Assembly (NCBI GenBank): GCA_963779325.1
Contig: CAVZXS010000025.1
Coordinates: 496,001 to 560,000, forward strand
Length of the DNA: 64,000 nucleotides
From: CAVZXS01 sp963779325
Lineage (GTDB): Bacteria; Bacteroidota; Bacteroidia; Chitinophagales; Chitinophagaceae
Reading direction: 5' to 3'
Below, piece after piece: positions 16,925 to 26,066 of this stretch (positions are counted from its first letter, which is position 1; each line of letters begins with the position of its first letter). A model generated the notes under the pieces. That model was not told the DNA's origin. It saw nothing but the letters and a program-made list of their open reading frames with translations, and did no database searches. The translations under genes and the position numbers were made by a program.

Positions 16925-17842
16925 ATGAATACTTTTAAAAGCGATAACCCAAAAAAAATAGTCATAGCAGGCGGTACCGGTTTTACCGGAAAATATTTTA
17001 CCCGGAAATTTAAAGATGCCGGGTACCAAGTAGTCATCATTTCGCGACAACGGCACCATATTAATTGGCACGACACAAGGGGAGTTATTGATGCACTTGA
17101 AAATGCGGCGATGCTCATAAATCTGGCAGGCAGGTCGGTTGACTGCCGATACAATAAAAAGAACAAACAGGAAATTTATGACTCACGTGTCAATACCACC
17201 AAAGCACTTGGCGAAGCAGTATTGCTTTGTGAAATTCCGCCGAAGCTTTGGATAAATTCGAGCACGGCTACCATATATCGTCATGCGGAAGACAGACCCA
17301 TGACGGAAAGTACAGGTGAGATTGGAACGGGTTTTTCTGTTGATGTTGCTACTAATTGGGAGAAAGCTTTCTTTGATTTTAAATTACCCGCTACCCGACA
17401 AACAGCATTGCGTATGGCTATCGTTTTGGGTAAAGACGGCGGCGTAGTAAAGCCTTTGAAAAACTTGGTTCAATTTGGATTAGGTGGTAAGCAGGGAAGC
17501 GGCAATCAAATGTTCAGTTGGATACATATCGAAGACTTGTACAATATTATTATTTACCTGCAGCAGCATGAAGAGTTGAGCGGAGTGTTCAATACATCTT
17601 CACCCAACCCTGTTACTAATAAAATACTCATGCAATTATTCAGAAAAAAAATGAATGTGCCGATAGGCTTACCTGCACCGGGGTGGTTACTAAAAATCGG
17701 CGCTGTAATTATTAGCACGGAGCCGGAATTGATTTTAAAAAGCCGATGGGTTTTACCGGAGAGATTATTACTGGCGGGTTTCGATTTTAAATACGCTGAA
17801 TTAGAAAATGCGCTGAATGAAATTATGGGTAAGGTTTCCTGA
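16925..17842 (+). CDS. TIGR01777-family NAD(P)-dependent epimerase
   Basis: 305 residues. The N-terminal Rossmann motif GGTGFTGKYF (residues ~14-23) binds NAD(P), as in extended short-chain dehydrogenases. The conserved segment INLAGRSVDCRY and the C-terminal DUF1731-like part with WVLPERLLLAGFDF identify the TIGR01777 family (YfcH group). The real reaction is unknown in the family. It is 9 bp after the DCC gene and part of the same probable operon. Confidence 0.85.
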   Translation: MNTFKSDNPKKIVIAGGTGFTGKYFTRKFKDAGYQVVIISRQRHHINWHDTRGVIDALENAAMLINLAGRSVDCRYNKKNKQEIYDSRVNTTKALGEAVLLCEIPPKLWINSSTATIYRHAEDRPMTESTGEIGTGFSVDVATNWEKAFFDFKLPATRQTALRMAIVLGKDGGVVKPLKNLVQFGLGGKQGSGNQMFSWIHIEDLYNIIIYLQQHEELSGVFNTSSPNPVTNKILMQLFRKKMNVPIGLPAPGWLLKIGAVIISTEPELILKSRWVLPERLLLAGFDFKYAELENALNEIMGKVS

Positions 17843-17892
17843 GAAAGCGTAATTTATTTTAAACTAAATTGCATTTTTTATGTAATAATATA

Positions 17893-18264
17893 ATGATGAG
17901 TAAAAATAAATATACACTTGTATTGGGAGCATCTGATAATCCTGAGCGGTACAGCTATCTTGCCGTTAACAGTCTTCGTAAGCATGGCCATGCTGTAGCA
18001 GCTGTCGGAAGAAAAAAAGTGAAAGTAGCGGATGTAGAAGTAGAAAATGAAATGCTTCCATTTAAAAATATTGATACCGTAACGTTGTACATGAATGAGA
18101 CGCATCAAAAAGACTACTACGATTATATTTTTTCATTGCAGCCCGACAGAATTATTTTTAATCCGGGCGCGGAGAATGATGAACTCTATAATTTGGCGAA
18201 ACAAAAAGGGATTAATGTTATAGAAGCATGCACATTGGTTTTACTAAGCACCGGTCAGTATTAA
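17893..18264 (+). CDS. CoA-binding protein (YccU-like Rossmann domain)
   Basis: 123 residues from ATG 17893; the upstream TTG at 17869 adds an unlikely leader. Residues YTLVLGASDNPERYSYLAVN form the first strand and loop of the CoA_binding Rossmann fold, and the C-terminus IIFNPGAENDELYNLAKQKG with VIEACTLVLL matches the family. A single-domain protein of this kind may sense or carry CoA. It closes the gene run begun by the GbsR-like regulator. Confidence 0.8.
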   Translation: MMSKNKYTLVLGASDNPERYSYLAVNSLRKHGHAVAAVGRKKVKVADVEVENEMLPFKNIDTVTLYMNETHQKDYYDYIFSLQPDRIIFNPGAENDELYNLAKQKGINVIEACTLVLLSTGQY

Positions 18265-18485
18265 TAACTTGTTAATAACCCCGCCCTTTTGCGTAAAAGA
18301 AACGATACGTTAGAAACTTTACGAACAGGCGTTAAGTAATAGCCCTCTATTCTGCTTTATTTTTTACTATTTACTTGGAAAGTCATTTACAAAAAACAAC
18401 ATTTGTATATCTATACCAATAGAAGAAAAAAACAACCGACAAAATCCCGGTTGCTGAAATTTTAAATATCCTAAATTGTTCAAAC

Positions 18486-18950
18486 ATGAAAAACCTTGTG
18501 AAAACAGGCATGACCTGCCTTGTATTAACAATGTGCCTGATCAAATCCTCAGCACAAAATAATTCCTTTAAACAGTCTCAATCAAACAAGAAGCAGTTAT
18601 TTCAACATTTGCCTGAAAGAGTAAATGCGCAAATCAACAGCTTAACAGCTTTGTTCAACCAACCTGTAGGCAAAAGCATTACAATTAATGTTGCCAACGA
18701 TTTTATTTTTGAAGGACTGGTTGTTTCCGCCGTTTCCAAGTTTAATAATGACTTGCAAAGTGTAGTTGTAAAATCTACCAGTCATGCAGGCGCAAGACTT
18801 ACTTTTTCCAAATCAAAAAATGAAGACGGAACATTCAATTATATCGGCCGGATAATAAGCCCGGAGCATGCCGATTGTTTCGTGATCGTTCAGGAAAAAG
18901 GACAATATTATTTTCAAAAGCAAATTACAGAAAGAGTTATAATAGAATAA
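18486..18950 (+). CDS. Secreted hypothetical protein
   Basis: 154 residues with a signal peptide (MKNLVKTGMTCLVLTMCLIK to SSAQ). The mature part is small and strand-rich (SITINVANDFIFEGLVVS; IIVQEKGQYYFQK-like end). It is not a recognised family. It lies 65 bp before the secreted metalloprotease on the same strand, so it could be a partner or inhibitor of it; this is only a positional guess. Confidence 0.6.
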   Translation: MKNLVKTGMTCLVLTMCLIKSSAQNNSFKQSQSNKKQLFQHLPERVNAQINSLTALFNQPVGKSITINVANDFIFEGLVVSAVSKFNNDLQSVVVKSTSHAGARLTFSKSKNEDGTFNYIGRIISPEHADCFVIVQEKGQYYFQKQITERVIIE

Positions 18951-19015
18951 AAGAGCCCGTTTTTATTTTCGTACCCCAATCCAATCCTTTTTAATAGTTT
19001 AAAATCCGCCTTGAG

Positions 19016-20623
19016 ATGAAAAACCTATTCATAAAATTCTTTACAGTGCTGACAGCTTTTATTATTGCTGCCGGCGCCGCCGCACAGGTACCTAAGCTAA
19101 ACAGCTACGGTAACGCTTCAGCCACTATTTTTCTTGACTTCGACGGTCATCTTGTATCCGGCACCAGTTGGAACGTAAACGGAGCCTTTCCCTGCGGACC
19201 TTCTCAAATGAACAACACACAAATTGATGAAATATTTAATCGTGTTGCCGAAGACTTTCGTCCTTTTAATGTAAATATTACAACTGACTCTACTAAATTT
19301 TTAAGCGCACCATTAAATAAAAGAATGCGAATCATCGTAACTGATTCTTCATCATGGTACGGTTCAGCGGCGGGTGTTGCGTATGTTGGTTCTTTTTCAT
19401 GGGGCGATGATACCCCCGGTTTTGTATTTTCAAAACTGCTGGGTTTTGTTCCTAAAAAGGTTGCCGAAGCCTGTTCGCATGAAGCAGGTCATACATTGGG
19501 TTTACAGCACCAGGCAACATACAATGTTTCTTGCGGTATTACAGCCAATTATAACCCCGGTGCAGGTACCGGCGAAACCTCCTGGGCGCCTATCATGGGT
19601 GTTGCCTATTCCAGGAATATTACGTCTTGGTACAATGGCCCCGATCCTTACGGATGCGACCGGATGCAGGATGAACTGAGTATTATAACCGGCGGTGCTA
19701 ATGGTTTTGGTTTTCGTGCCGACGATCACACCAATAGTTTTAATACTTCCACTCAAGTTTCATTTACCAATAATCAATTCGCGGTCAATGCGTCTATAGA
19801 AACTACAAACGACCAGGATATGTTTAAATTTACTATACCCGCTGCAGGACGCTTTCAATTGAATGGCATACCGTACAACACGGGGGCAGGCAACAGCGGA
19901 TCTAATATGGATGTGCAGGTAGAACTATTTGACGCATCACAAGTATTATTGAATACCTATAATTCAACTACTACGTTAAATGCAGTGATTGATTCTTTTC
20001 TTTCAGCAGGTACTTATTATTTGCGTGTTGATGGTAAGGGAACCCAATTTGCGCCTGATTACGGCAGCCTGGGCGCCTATACATTGCAAGCCGCTTTCAC
20101 AGGCGGCAATCCGCTTCCTTTGCGTAAGCTTACTTTGAAAGCTGAAGCAAAGAATGATAAGCATATTTTAAACTGGATTATTGATGCCGACGAGGCTATC
20201 ACTGATTTACGTGTAGAGGTTTCTAATGATGGCACGAGCTACACTAATTTAGTAAGCGCCGGTGCCGATGCACGTTCATTTAATTATACTCCTTTTAATG
20301 CGGGCAATGTATTTTACCGTCTTAATGTAACATTTGATAACGGTCGTCAATATTATTCCAATGTAGCAGCTGTTGACGGCACAAAAGGCGCTGTCGCCAA
20401 GCCAAAATTGGTAAGCAACCGTATAAGCGGTGGCAATATTACCATCAGCAGCCCCGGCAATTTTGAGTATATGATTTACGATATGACCGGTAAAACCCTG
20501 CAAAAAGGGTTGTTGAACAGCGGTATTAATACTGTAAATACGCAATCAACCGCTACAGGATTGTTTATGATCCGCTACAGCACCGGCAGTGAGCAATGGA
20601 GCGAAAAATTTGTTAAACAGTAA
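19016..20623 (+). CDS. Secreted zinc metalloprotease with T9SS sorting domain
   Basis: 535 residues. A signal peptide ends at AAAQ. The zinc site is HEAGHTLGLQH (His155, Glu156, His159, His165), the extended metzincin pattern HExxHxxGxxH. Residues ~240-365 look like a bacterial pre-peptidase C-terminal (PPC) domain (NDQDMFKFTIPAAG; GTYYLRVDG). The C-terminus has a fibronectin-like segment and a type A type IX secretion sorting domain (MIYDMTGKTLQKG ... EKFVKQ). It is therefore predicted to cross the outer membrane by T9SS. Substrate unknown. Confidence 0.85.
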   Translation: MKNLFIKFFTVLTAFIIAAGAAAQVPKLNSYGNASATIFLDFDGHLVSGTSWNVNGAFPCGPSQMNNTQIDEIFNRVAEDFRPFNVNITTDSTKFLSAPLNKRMRIIVTDSSSWYGSAAGVAYVGSFSWGDDTPGFVFSKLLGFVPKKVAEACSHEAGHTLGLQHQATYNVSCGITANYNPGAGTGETSWAPIMGVAYSRNITSWYNGPDPYGCDRMQDELSIITGGANGFGFRADDHTNSFNTSTQVSFTNNQFAVNASIETTNDQDMFKFTIPAAGRFQLNGIPYNTGAGNSGSNMDVQVELFDASQVLLNTYNSTTTLNAVIDSFLSAGTYYLRVDGKGTQFAPDYGSLGAYTLQAAFTGGNPLPLRKLTLKAEAKNDKHILNWIIDADEAITDLRVEVSNDGTSYTNLVSAGADARSFNYTPFNAGNVFYRLNVTFDNGRQYYSNVAAVDGTKGAVAKPKLVSNRISGGNITISSPGNFEYMIYDMTGKTLQKGLLNSGINTVNTQSTATGLFMIRYSTGSEQWSEKFVKQ

Positions 20624-20673
20624 GTTATACCCGGCAGTTGATAAAAAGTTAATCCGTACCCGCTTGAATATTC

Positions 20674-20709
20674 AGAGGTTTTTCCATAACTTGGGGAAAC
20701 CTCTTTTTT
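20674..20709 (+). terminator. Terminator after metalloprotease gene
   Basis: AGAGGTTTTTCC pairs with GGGGAAACCTCT, followed by TTTTTT. The T-run ends one base before the ATG of the next gene (20710), so that gene would need a promoter overlapping this hairpin, or read-through. Confidence 0.65.
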
Positions 20710-21183
20710 ATGCGTTGGAGAAAATTTAACGGAGAAACAATCGACATCCCCATTTACGCTGCGGTTGAGAATGCAATTAAACGTGAAATCGAAAAAGGTT
20801 TTCGTTTAAAAGTTTGCATCGGTACCGACTCGCAGGTAAAGGGGAAAGAAACGGAATTCGCTACAGTAATTGTTTTTTTAAGAGAAGGACACGGCGGGTT
20901 TATGTTTATACATAACGAAAAAACCCACTACAAATTTTCTATTAAAGAACGAATGCTGAGCGAAGTAGCCAAAAGTATTGAAATTGCTTACGAACTCTGC
21001 AACCTCTTTACGGTGTATAATGTGGATATGGAAGTACATGCCGACATTAACACCAACCCGCATTTTAAAAGCAATGATGCGCTGAAAGAAGCAATGGGCT
21101 ATATATTGGGAATGGGTTTTGCGTTTAAAGCCAAACCCGAAGCCTTTGCCAGCAGCAGCTGCGCCAATAAGGTGGTAAACTGA
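20710..21183 (+). CDS. RNase H-like protein, YkuK/DUF458 family
   Basis: 157 residues. The core VCIGTDSQVKGKETEFATVIVFLRE matches the DUF458 (YkuK) family, which has an RNase H-like fold with a conserved Asp after the first strand (GTDSQ). The later EVHADINTNPHFKSNDALKEAMGYILGMGF is also characteristic. Biochemical role not established. The ATG lies directly in the T-tract of the preceding terminator, leaving almost no leader. Confidence 0.8.
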   Translation: MRWRKFNGETIDIPIYAAVENAIKREIEKGFRLKVCIGTDSQVKGKETEFATVIVFLREGHGGFMFIHNEKTHYKFSIKERMLSEVAKSIEIAYELCNLFTVYNVDMEVHADINTNPHFKSNDALKEAMGYILGMGFAFKAKPEAFASSSCANKVVN

Positions 21184-21242
21184 TTGGCTTTTTTTACTTA
21201 ATGACGCCCGGTTTTTTACCGGCGTGTATCCTCACTTCTTCT

Positions 21243-21581
21243 TTACTTTTTTCTTTTTTTCACCAACCGAAATATAAGCAGCCCCAAAAAAAATACAGTC
21301 AGGCCTATTCTGAAATAAAGCTGTCTGTCGTTTTTTTCTTTTCTTTTTTCAGCGTTGCTTACTAAACTATCATTGTTTTTATTATTTGCTTCGGTAAAAA
21401 GCATCCGCATACTGTCTTCGTAGCGGGTATTTAACTGAATAATGGAATCATTTTGTTTGATTAATCTTTCTGTTGCCGCATGAGCTGTATCAGCTACCGG
21501 CAATGTGTCATTGCTTTTGTTTTGGGCAAATGGTACAGAAGATAGAAGGCAAAAAAGTGGAAGGAAGAAACTTTTCTTCAT
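21243..21581 (-). CDS. Small exported protein with C-terminal membrane anchor
   Basis: 112 residues. A signal peptide (MKKSFFLPLFCLLSSVPFAQ), a polar helical or coiled-coil middle rich in Asn, Asp and Glu, then one membrane helix IGLTVFFLGLLIFRLV and a basic tail KKRKK. Likely a single-pass inner-membrane protein with most of its chain in the periplasm. No family recognised. Confidence 0.6.
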   Translation of the reverse strand: MKKSFFLPLFCLLSSVPFAQNKSNDTLPVADTAHAATERLIKQNDSIIQLNTRYEDSMRMLFTEANNKNNDSLVSNAEKRKEKNDRQLYFRIGLTVFFLGLLIFRLVKKRKK

Positions 21582-21638
21582 AGAGGGAATATTTTCAGAA
21601 AATTAAAGATAGGGAATGATAAAACGACCGGGGAGGAG

Positions 21639-21869
21639 TTATTTTTTGCTTTCTTCAGATTTTACAACCTGTATATCTGTCTTGATCTCTTTTGCTGTGT
21701 TTTGAGTAAGATAAAGCGCCTTTAATGATGATCCGTTGTTTAGCTCCGTCTCCGTCATAAAGGCTTCTTCAATTTTTTTAGAGTCGTTGTGCGCAAAAGA
21801 GAAAGTAACTAAAACCGCTATGAATAATAGTACTACGAGGCTGCGTTCGGAAAAAAGGAATTTTCTCAT
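21639..21869 (-). CDS. Small hypothetical exported protein
   Basis: 76 residues with an N-terminal hydrophobic segment (LVVLLFIAVLVTFSFA) that could be a signal peptide or anchor, then a polar tail. It follows the 35-residue open frame and engB on the same strand with short spacing, so it may be the end of that operon. Function unknown. Confidence 0.45.
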   Translation of the reverse strand: MRKFLFSERSLVVLLFIAVLVTFSFAHNDSKKIEEAFMTETELNNGSSLKALYLTQNTAKEIKTDIQVVKSEESKK

Positions 21870-21875
21870 AATGGC

Positions 21876-21983
21876 TTAATTGATTCGGGTTGCAAGATAA
21901 TAGATAAATTTTAGAATTTCCAATACCTCGTTGCGGGTATTTTCCGGACCGATATATTTATGTAAGTCAATTTTTTTAAGCAT
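21876..21983 (-). CDS. Possible 35-residue protein overlapping engB
   Basis: An ATG inside the last codons of engB (ATGCTTAA overlaps the engB stop) opens a frame MLKKIDLHKYIGPENTRNEV... of 35 residues that ends 7 bp before the next gene. The composition is protein-like (charged amphipathic helix, LEILKFIYYLATRI) and the overlap is the kind used for translational coupling. No family recognised; could be chance. Confidence 0.4.
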   Translation of the reverse strand: MLKKIDLHKYIGPENTRNEVLEILKFIYYLATRIN

Positions 21984-22578
21984 TTAGTTGGCTGATATAG
22001 GCTAAAATTTCTTTCCTGCCGGCCTTATTTAAGGCGGAACTGATAAAATAAGACGGTATTTCCTCCCAAGTTTGCCGCAAAGCATCTAAAAAAAGTTTTA
22101 CATGGTTAGCGGTCGCATTGGGTTTGTTTTTATCAGTTTTGGTAAATACTATGGCAAAGGGTATACCCCAAAGCCCCAGTTTATTGATGAACTCAATATC
22201 AATGGCTTGCGGTGTATGCCGGCTGTCAATGAGTACGAATACCGAGGCCAGGTTTTCTCTTTTACGTAAATAGACTTCTATCATTTGTTCCCATCTGCGT
22301 CGGTCCCGCTGGGCCACTTTTGCAAAACCATAGCCCGGCAAATCTACCAGGTACCATTTTTTATTATCACTTGATACTATTTCAAAATGATTGATAAGTT
22401 GCGTTTTGCCCGGTGTGGAGGATGTTTTGGCCAAATGCGTTTGGTTGCAAAGCATATTTATCAATGACGACTTGCCTACGTTGCTGCGGCCGATAAATGC
22501 ATACTCCGGTCTGTCAGGTTTAGGGCATTTATCAAATTCGGCATTGCTGATTAAATAAGCGGCGCTTTTAATTTCCAT
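21976..22578 (-). CDS. engB: Ribosome biogenesis GTPase EngB (YihA/YsxC)
   Basis: 200 residues from the ATG whose complement is at 22576-22578; a TTG 12 bases upstream is less likely. GTPase motifs: G1 GRSNVGKSS, G2/G3 region STPGKTQLINHF and DLPGYGFA, G4 TKTDK, G5 SSALNKAG. The family acts in assembly of the large ribosomal subunit. Divergent from ubiE, with a dispersed repeat in the space between. Confidence 0.95.
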   Translation of the reverse strand: MEIKSAAYLISNAEFDKCPKPDRPEYAFIGRSNVGKSSLINMLCNQTHLAKTSSTPGKTQLINHFEIVSSDNKKWYLVDLPGYGFAKVAQRDRRRWEQMIEVYLRKRENLASVFVLIDSRHTPQAIDIEFINKLGLWGIPFAIVFTKTDKNKPNATANHVKLFLDALRQTWEEIPSYFISSALNKAGRKEILAYISQLNA

Positions 22579-22679
22579 GATGGTTTGCAAGATAGGCTAT
22601 TAAGTAAATAACACGGAGAGGTTCAAAGCTGCGAAGGCAAAAATTAAAAGTAAAAAGGAAAAAACGAAAGAGCTGTTTT

Positions 22680-22780
22680 ATACCGAATCGCTATGCAAAA
22701 TAATGTAATATGATATTCGCTCCCGCTCTCGGTATTATAACAATTCTTTTGGATTAAATTATAAATCAATTTGGTATTAC
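22680..22780. repeat. MITE-like repeat, copy B (ATACC family)
   Basis: ATACCGAATCGCTATG at the left, CTCTCGGTATTATA in the centre, AAATTATAAATCAATTTGGT at the right: the same architecture as 1441-1542. It lies between engB and ubiE and ends 12 bp before the ubiE ATG. TACCTTTG at 22778-22785, overlapping its end, resembles a promoter -7 element. Confidence 0.75.
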
Positions 22781-22791
22781 CTTTGCGTTCA

Positions 22792-23547
22792 ATGGAAAAA
22801 TTACCTCATGATAAGATCATTCCGTTTAAAAATTCGGAACTGAGCAAGAAGGAACAGGTTGCCGGTATGTTTGATGATATAGCCGGTAAGTACGATTTTA
22901 TGAACAGGTTTTTGAGTGCCGGTATTGACAGAGGATGGCGCAAAAAAGCAATAAAAATGTTTGCGCCGGATAACCCTAAAATAATTTTAGATGTGGCTAC
23001 CGGCACCGCTGATATGGCGATCATGGCCACGAAACTTTTGCCTGTGGAAAAGATTATCGGCATCGATATCTCGAAACTGATGCTGGATATGGGCCGAAAA
23101 AAAATTGAAAAAGAAGGACTTGCGGCCAAAATTGAGCTTTACAGCGGCGATGCAGAAACAATAAATCATAGTAATAACACGTTTGATGGCATAATGGTGG
23201 CGTTTGGTGTGCGAAACTTTGAGCATCTTGAAACGGGGCTGAAAGAAATGCTGAGGGTGTTGAAACCCGGAGCTCAGTTAATAGTCCTCGAATTTTCGAA
23301 ACCAAAATGGCGGGCGATGCGAAAGCTATACAATTTGTACATGGGAATTGTAGCGCCGCAGGTGGCTCGGTGGTTCAGGCAAAATAAGGATGCATATGTT
23401 TATTTAAATGAATCGAGTAAAGCATTTCCCGAACGCAATCAATTTACAGAAATATTAAAAAGTGCAGGATTTTCCGATACCTCATTTAAAACCCTAAGCG
23501 CAGGCATATGTTGCATTTACAGCGGAAGAAAGCCGGTCGATCGGTAA
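22792..23547 (+). CDS. ubiE: Demethylmenaquinone methyltransferase
   Basis: Last step of menaquinone synthesis: SAM-dependent C-methylation of demethylmenaquinone. 251 residues from ATG 22792. Signature pieces: the N-terminal FDDIAGKYDFMNRFLSAGIDRGWR, SAM motif I ILDVATGTADMAI, and RNFEHLETGLKEMLRVLKPG. The upstream space is taken by a repeat ending 12 bp before the ATG, so the leader must be very short. The end overlaps porT by 40 bp, a coupling seen across Bacteroidota. Confidence 0.95.
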   Translation: MEKLPHDKIIPFKNSELSKKEQVAGMFDDIAGKYDFMNRFLSAGIDRGWRKKAIKMFAPDNPKIILDVATGTADMAIMATKLLPVEKIIGIDISKLMLDMGRKKIEKEGLAAKIELYSGDAETINHSNNTFDGIMVAFGVRNFEHLETGLKEMLRVLKPGAQLIVLEFSKPKWRAMRKLYNLYMGIVAPQVARWFRQNKDAYVYLNESSKAFPERNQFTEILKSAGFSDTSFKTLSAGICCIYSGRKPVDR

Positions 23548-24248
23548 GAGTTTTTGTTATTGCCTTTATTCTATTGGTATCAACAAGTCATTTTTTATCG
23601 GCACAGCAGAAAGAACCTTTCATGATAGATCATGATAACAAGCCCTACTATTTCGGTATTACCTTGTCAGGTTTGTCAAGCAGCTTTCGTGTCAATAATC
23701 ATCCTCAGTTTTTACAAAACGACAGTGTATTGGTAGCCGAGCCGACCAACTCGGGAGGTTTTTCATTGGGCCTTTCAGCCACGGCCAAATTGACCAATCG
23801 CTTCGAAGCGAGGTTCAATCCGCAATTGATATTTACCGAAAGAAATATTTTTTATAAATTAAAATACCCCGATTTTGGTGAAACGCAGCTTACAAAAAAA
23901 ATAGAATCCGTTATCGTTACCTTTCCTTTTCAATTCAAATTCAATTCTGACCGGATTGGAAATTTCAGGGTATACATGCTGGGCGGTGTAAAAGCCGATA
24001 TAGACCTGGCCAGTAATGCGGGCGCCAGGAAAGCGGAGGATATTATTAAAATTAAAAAATCGGATTACGGCATAGAAGCCGGTTTCGGTTTCAATTTTTA
24101 TTTCCAAAGTTTTATTTTTTCTCCCGAAATAAAAATCAGTAATGGGTTGGGTAATGTACACAGCCGCGATGCCAATCTTAAATTCAGCAACGTGTTGGAT
24201 CGTATTCAATCAAGAATGATTGTATTTGGAATACATATAGAAGGATAA
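23508..24248 (+). CDS. porT: Type IX secretion / gliding protein PorT
   Basis: 246 residues with a hydrophobic leader (FVIAFILLVSTSHFLSAQ) and an outer-membrane barrel body of the outer_membrane_beta-barrel type. Position directly after and overlapping ubiE, length, and the DHDNKPYYFGITLSG opening fit PorT, an outer-membrane component needed for T9SS. The window encodes T9SS cargo (19016-20623 and 50165-53509), consistent with an active system. An earlier start may be misplaced since the overlap is 40 bp; internal starts are possible. Confidence 0.82.
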   Translation: MLHLQRKKAGRSVRVFVIAFILLVSTSHFLSAQQKEPFMIDHDNKPYYFGITLSGLSSSFRVNNHPQFLQNDSVLVAEPTNSGGFSLGLSATAKLTNRFEARFNPQLIFTERNIFYKLKYPDFGETQLTKKIESVIVTFPFQFKFNSDRIGNFRVYMLGGVKADIDLASNAGARKAEDIIKIKKSDYGIEAGFGFNFYFQSFIFSPEIKISNGLGNVHSRDANLKFSNVLDRIQSRMIVFGIHIEG

Positions 24249-24361
24249 GTCCAAATAATAGAATGGTATCGATTGGCAACAGGCAATAGACAATAAGCAA
24301 TTTGCAAAAAATCAATAATGTCTGATCGCTTTTCAATTCAATTAAAAGTTATTGAATCGGT

Positions 24362-26032
24362 TTAAAATTCAAACTCTCTCCGGTGCATATTCCACCTGAT
24401 GCCTCCTGAAATAATCGTAGCATCAGTATTCGCAACGGGCTGTGTGGTTATATCTAATTTTCTTTTTACCAATGATAAATCAAGAAATAAATTTTCTCTC
24501 AACTCGTAAGAGACCAAAAAAGAAATATACATACCTTTCGATTGACGACCGTCGCCCAAACTAAAGCCTCTTTCCTTAGTACGAAAAGGCGGTATGTTAG
24601 GTAAAAAAATATTGCTGCCAAAACTTGAAGCGTTTGAATCCAATCCCTGTTTCCATGCAAATGCTTTTGCTTGTATCAGCCATTTGGGTGCGGGCTGATA
24701 ACGGACAATCCCAATGAGCTCACTGAAATTAGCTCCCAACGGATGCGCCAAGGGTTGGTTATAATGTGTGTAGTTGGCTACCGAATCGCGGTGACCATAT
24801 GTAAACGGACGTACACGATTCATTTCTACCTGTACATCTAAATTTTTTATTCCAAGAGCATCAATATATTTAGCGCCGGCCTGTATGGCCCATTTGTTAG
24901 CCCACCAGCCGTCATTCTTTTTTATTTCGGTCAATAAAAATTCGTCCAATAATAATTGCCCGTATAGCTGTACTCTCTTTTTTACATTCGCCTTAAAATC
25001 CAACCCCGCAACTGAGTTATCAAAACTACCGTTCTGCTGCTCAATAGAACGATAAAAAATAACGGGGTTTAGATACCCGAAATCAAAGCGGTCTCTTCGG
25101 CCAAACATAATGCCTTCAAACAAGCCTATATTCAAACCTTTTGTCACATTTACATCTAAGTGATGCATCACCGCGTATTTTTTGGGCAGCAGTTTATCTC
25201 CACCCGGTATTTCGGCGCTGTGCAATTCCATAAACAAATTCTGATAATTGAATTTCCAAATTTTAGTATTTAATTTCAAAAACAGGTTGTTATTGCCAAA
25301 ATCACTCAGGAATAAACTGCGTTGGCCGTTGCCGATAAAATTTCGGTCATAACCAAATGCTACATCTATATATTTTGTTACATTGAAAGTGACCGTGCCG
25401 CGGGCATCAAAATAATCATAGCCTGTTATTTTAAAATCTTTATAAAAACCCGCGCCCGGCAATGCTTTTTTATCATTTTCGTATTGCTGTACGTACAAGG
25501 GATATCTTTCCTGGTTATCTGTTACGTAGGCTTCAAAGCCAATTTTATTGGCTATACGGCCCCGCAAACGTAATCCTCTTGAATTAAGAAATAACGATTG
25601 CCCGTTATTATTTTCTTTCGAAAATTGAAATTGCAAAACAGGGTTGATGGCCAAATCAAAATCTTTTACATGTACTTCGTATAAGTTGGTCGGGGTTTTG
25701 TAAAAATTTTTAAGTACGGGTTTTTTACTTTGAACCGCCGCAGGATCATTGGCCCATTCAATATTATTTTTGTACAGGCTGTTTAAATTATAGTTGTCAA
25801 CTTTTGAAAGCTGCATTGTATTGGACAATATACTTGCCGCATAAACAACCGAACGGCGGGAGTAAGGCCTTGTCTTTGAAAAATTAAGCAATGAATCATT
25901 TTGCCCTTTAATCTCCATTCTTTCCAGCAAAATAGAGGCCTTATCACCCTGCGGCAAATAAGTAGTTTGAGAAAAAGAAAAAAATGGAGCAAGCAGAAGG
26001 GTCAGTCTTAAAAGGGTTTGTTTATATTGCAT
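24362..26032 (-). CDS. Large outer-membrane barrel protein (RemB/Wzi-like?)
   Basis: 556 residues with a signal peptide ending SFSQ. The body shows many alternating strands with aromatic girdles (NLFLKLNTKIWKFNYQNLFME; KWLIQAKAFAWKQG) and ends in an aromatic residue (MHRREFEF), a typical barrel end. The general build and the N-terminal segment LPQGDKASILLERMEIKG recall gliding-related RemB or capsule-assembly Wzi-type proteins of Bacteroidota. The assignment to that family is from memory of the pattern only. Divergent from the dihydroorotase gene by 34 bp. Confidence 0.6.
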   Translation of the reverse strand: MQYKQTLLRLTLLLAPFFSFSQTTYLPQGDKASILLERMEIKGQNDSLLNFSKTRPYSRRSVVYAASILSNTMQLSKVDNYNLNSLYKNNIEWANDPAAVQSKKPVLKNFYKTPTNLYEVHVKDFDLAINPVLQFQFSKENNNGQSLFLNSRGLRLRGRIANKIGFEAYVTDNQERYPLYVQQYENDKKALPGAGFYKDFKITGYDYFDARGTVTFNVTKYIDVAFGYDRNFIGNGQRSLFLSDFGNNNLFLKLNTKIWKFNYQNLFMELHSAEIPGGDKLLPKKYAVMHHLDVNVTKGLNIGLFEGIMFGRRDRFDFGYLNPVIFYRSIEQQNGSFDNSVAGLDFKANVKKRVQLYGQLLLDEFLLTEIKKNDGWWANKWAIQAGAKYIDALGIKNLDVQVEMNRVRPFTYGHRDSVANYTHYNQPLAHPLGANFSELIGIVRYQPAPKWLIQAKAFAWKQGLDSNASSFGSNIFLPNIPPFRTKERGFSLGDGRQSKGMYISFLVSYELRENLFLDLSLVKRKLDITTQPVANTDATIISGGIRWNMHRREFEF

Positions 26033-26066
26033 GTGCAGCTGTTGCGTTTAGTAATTTTTTGAATTT

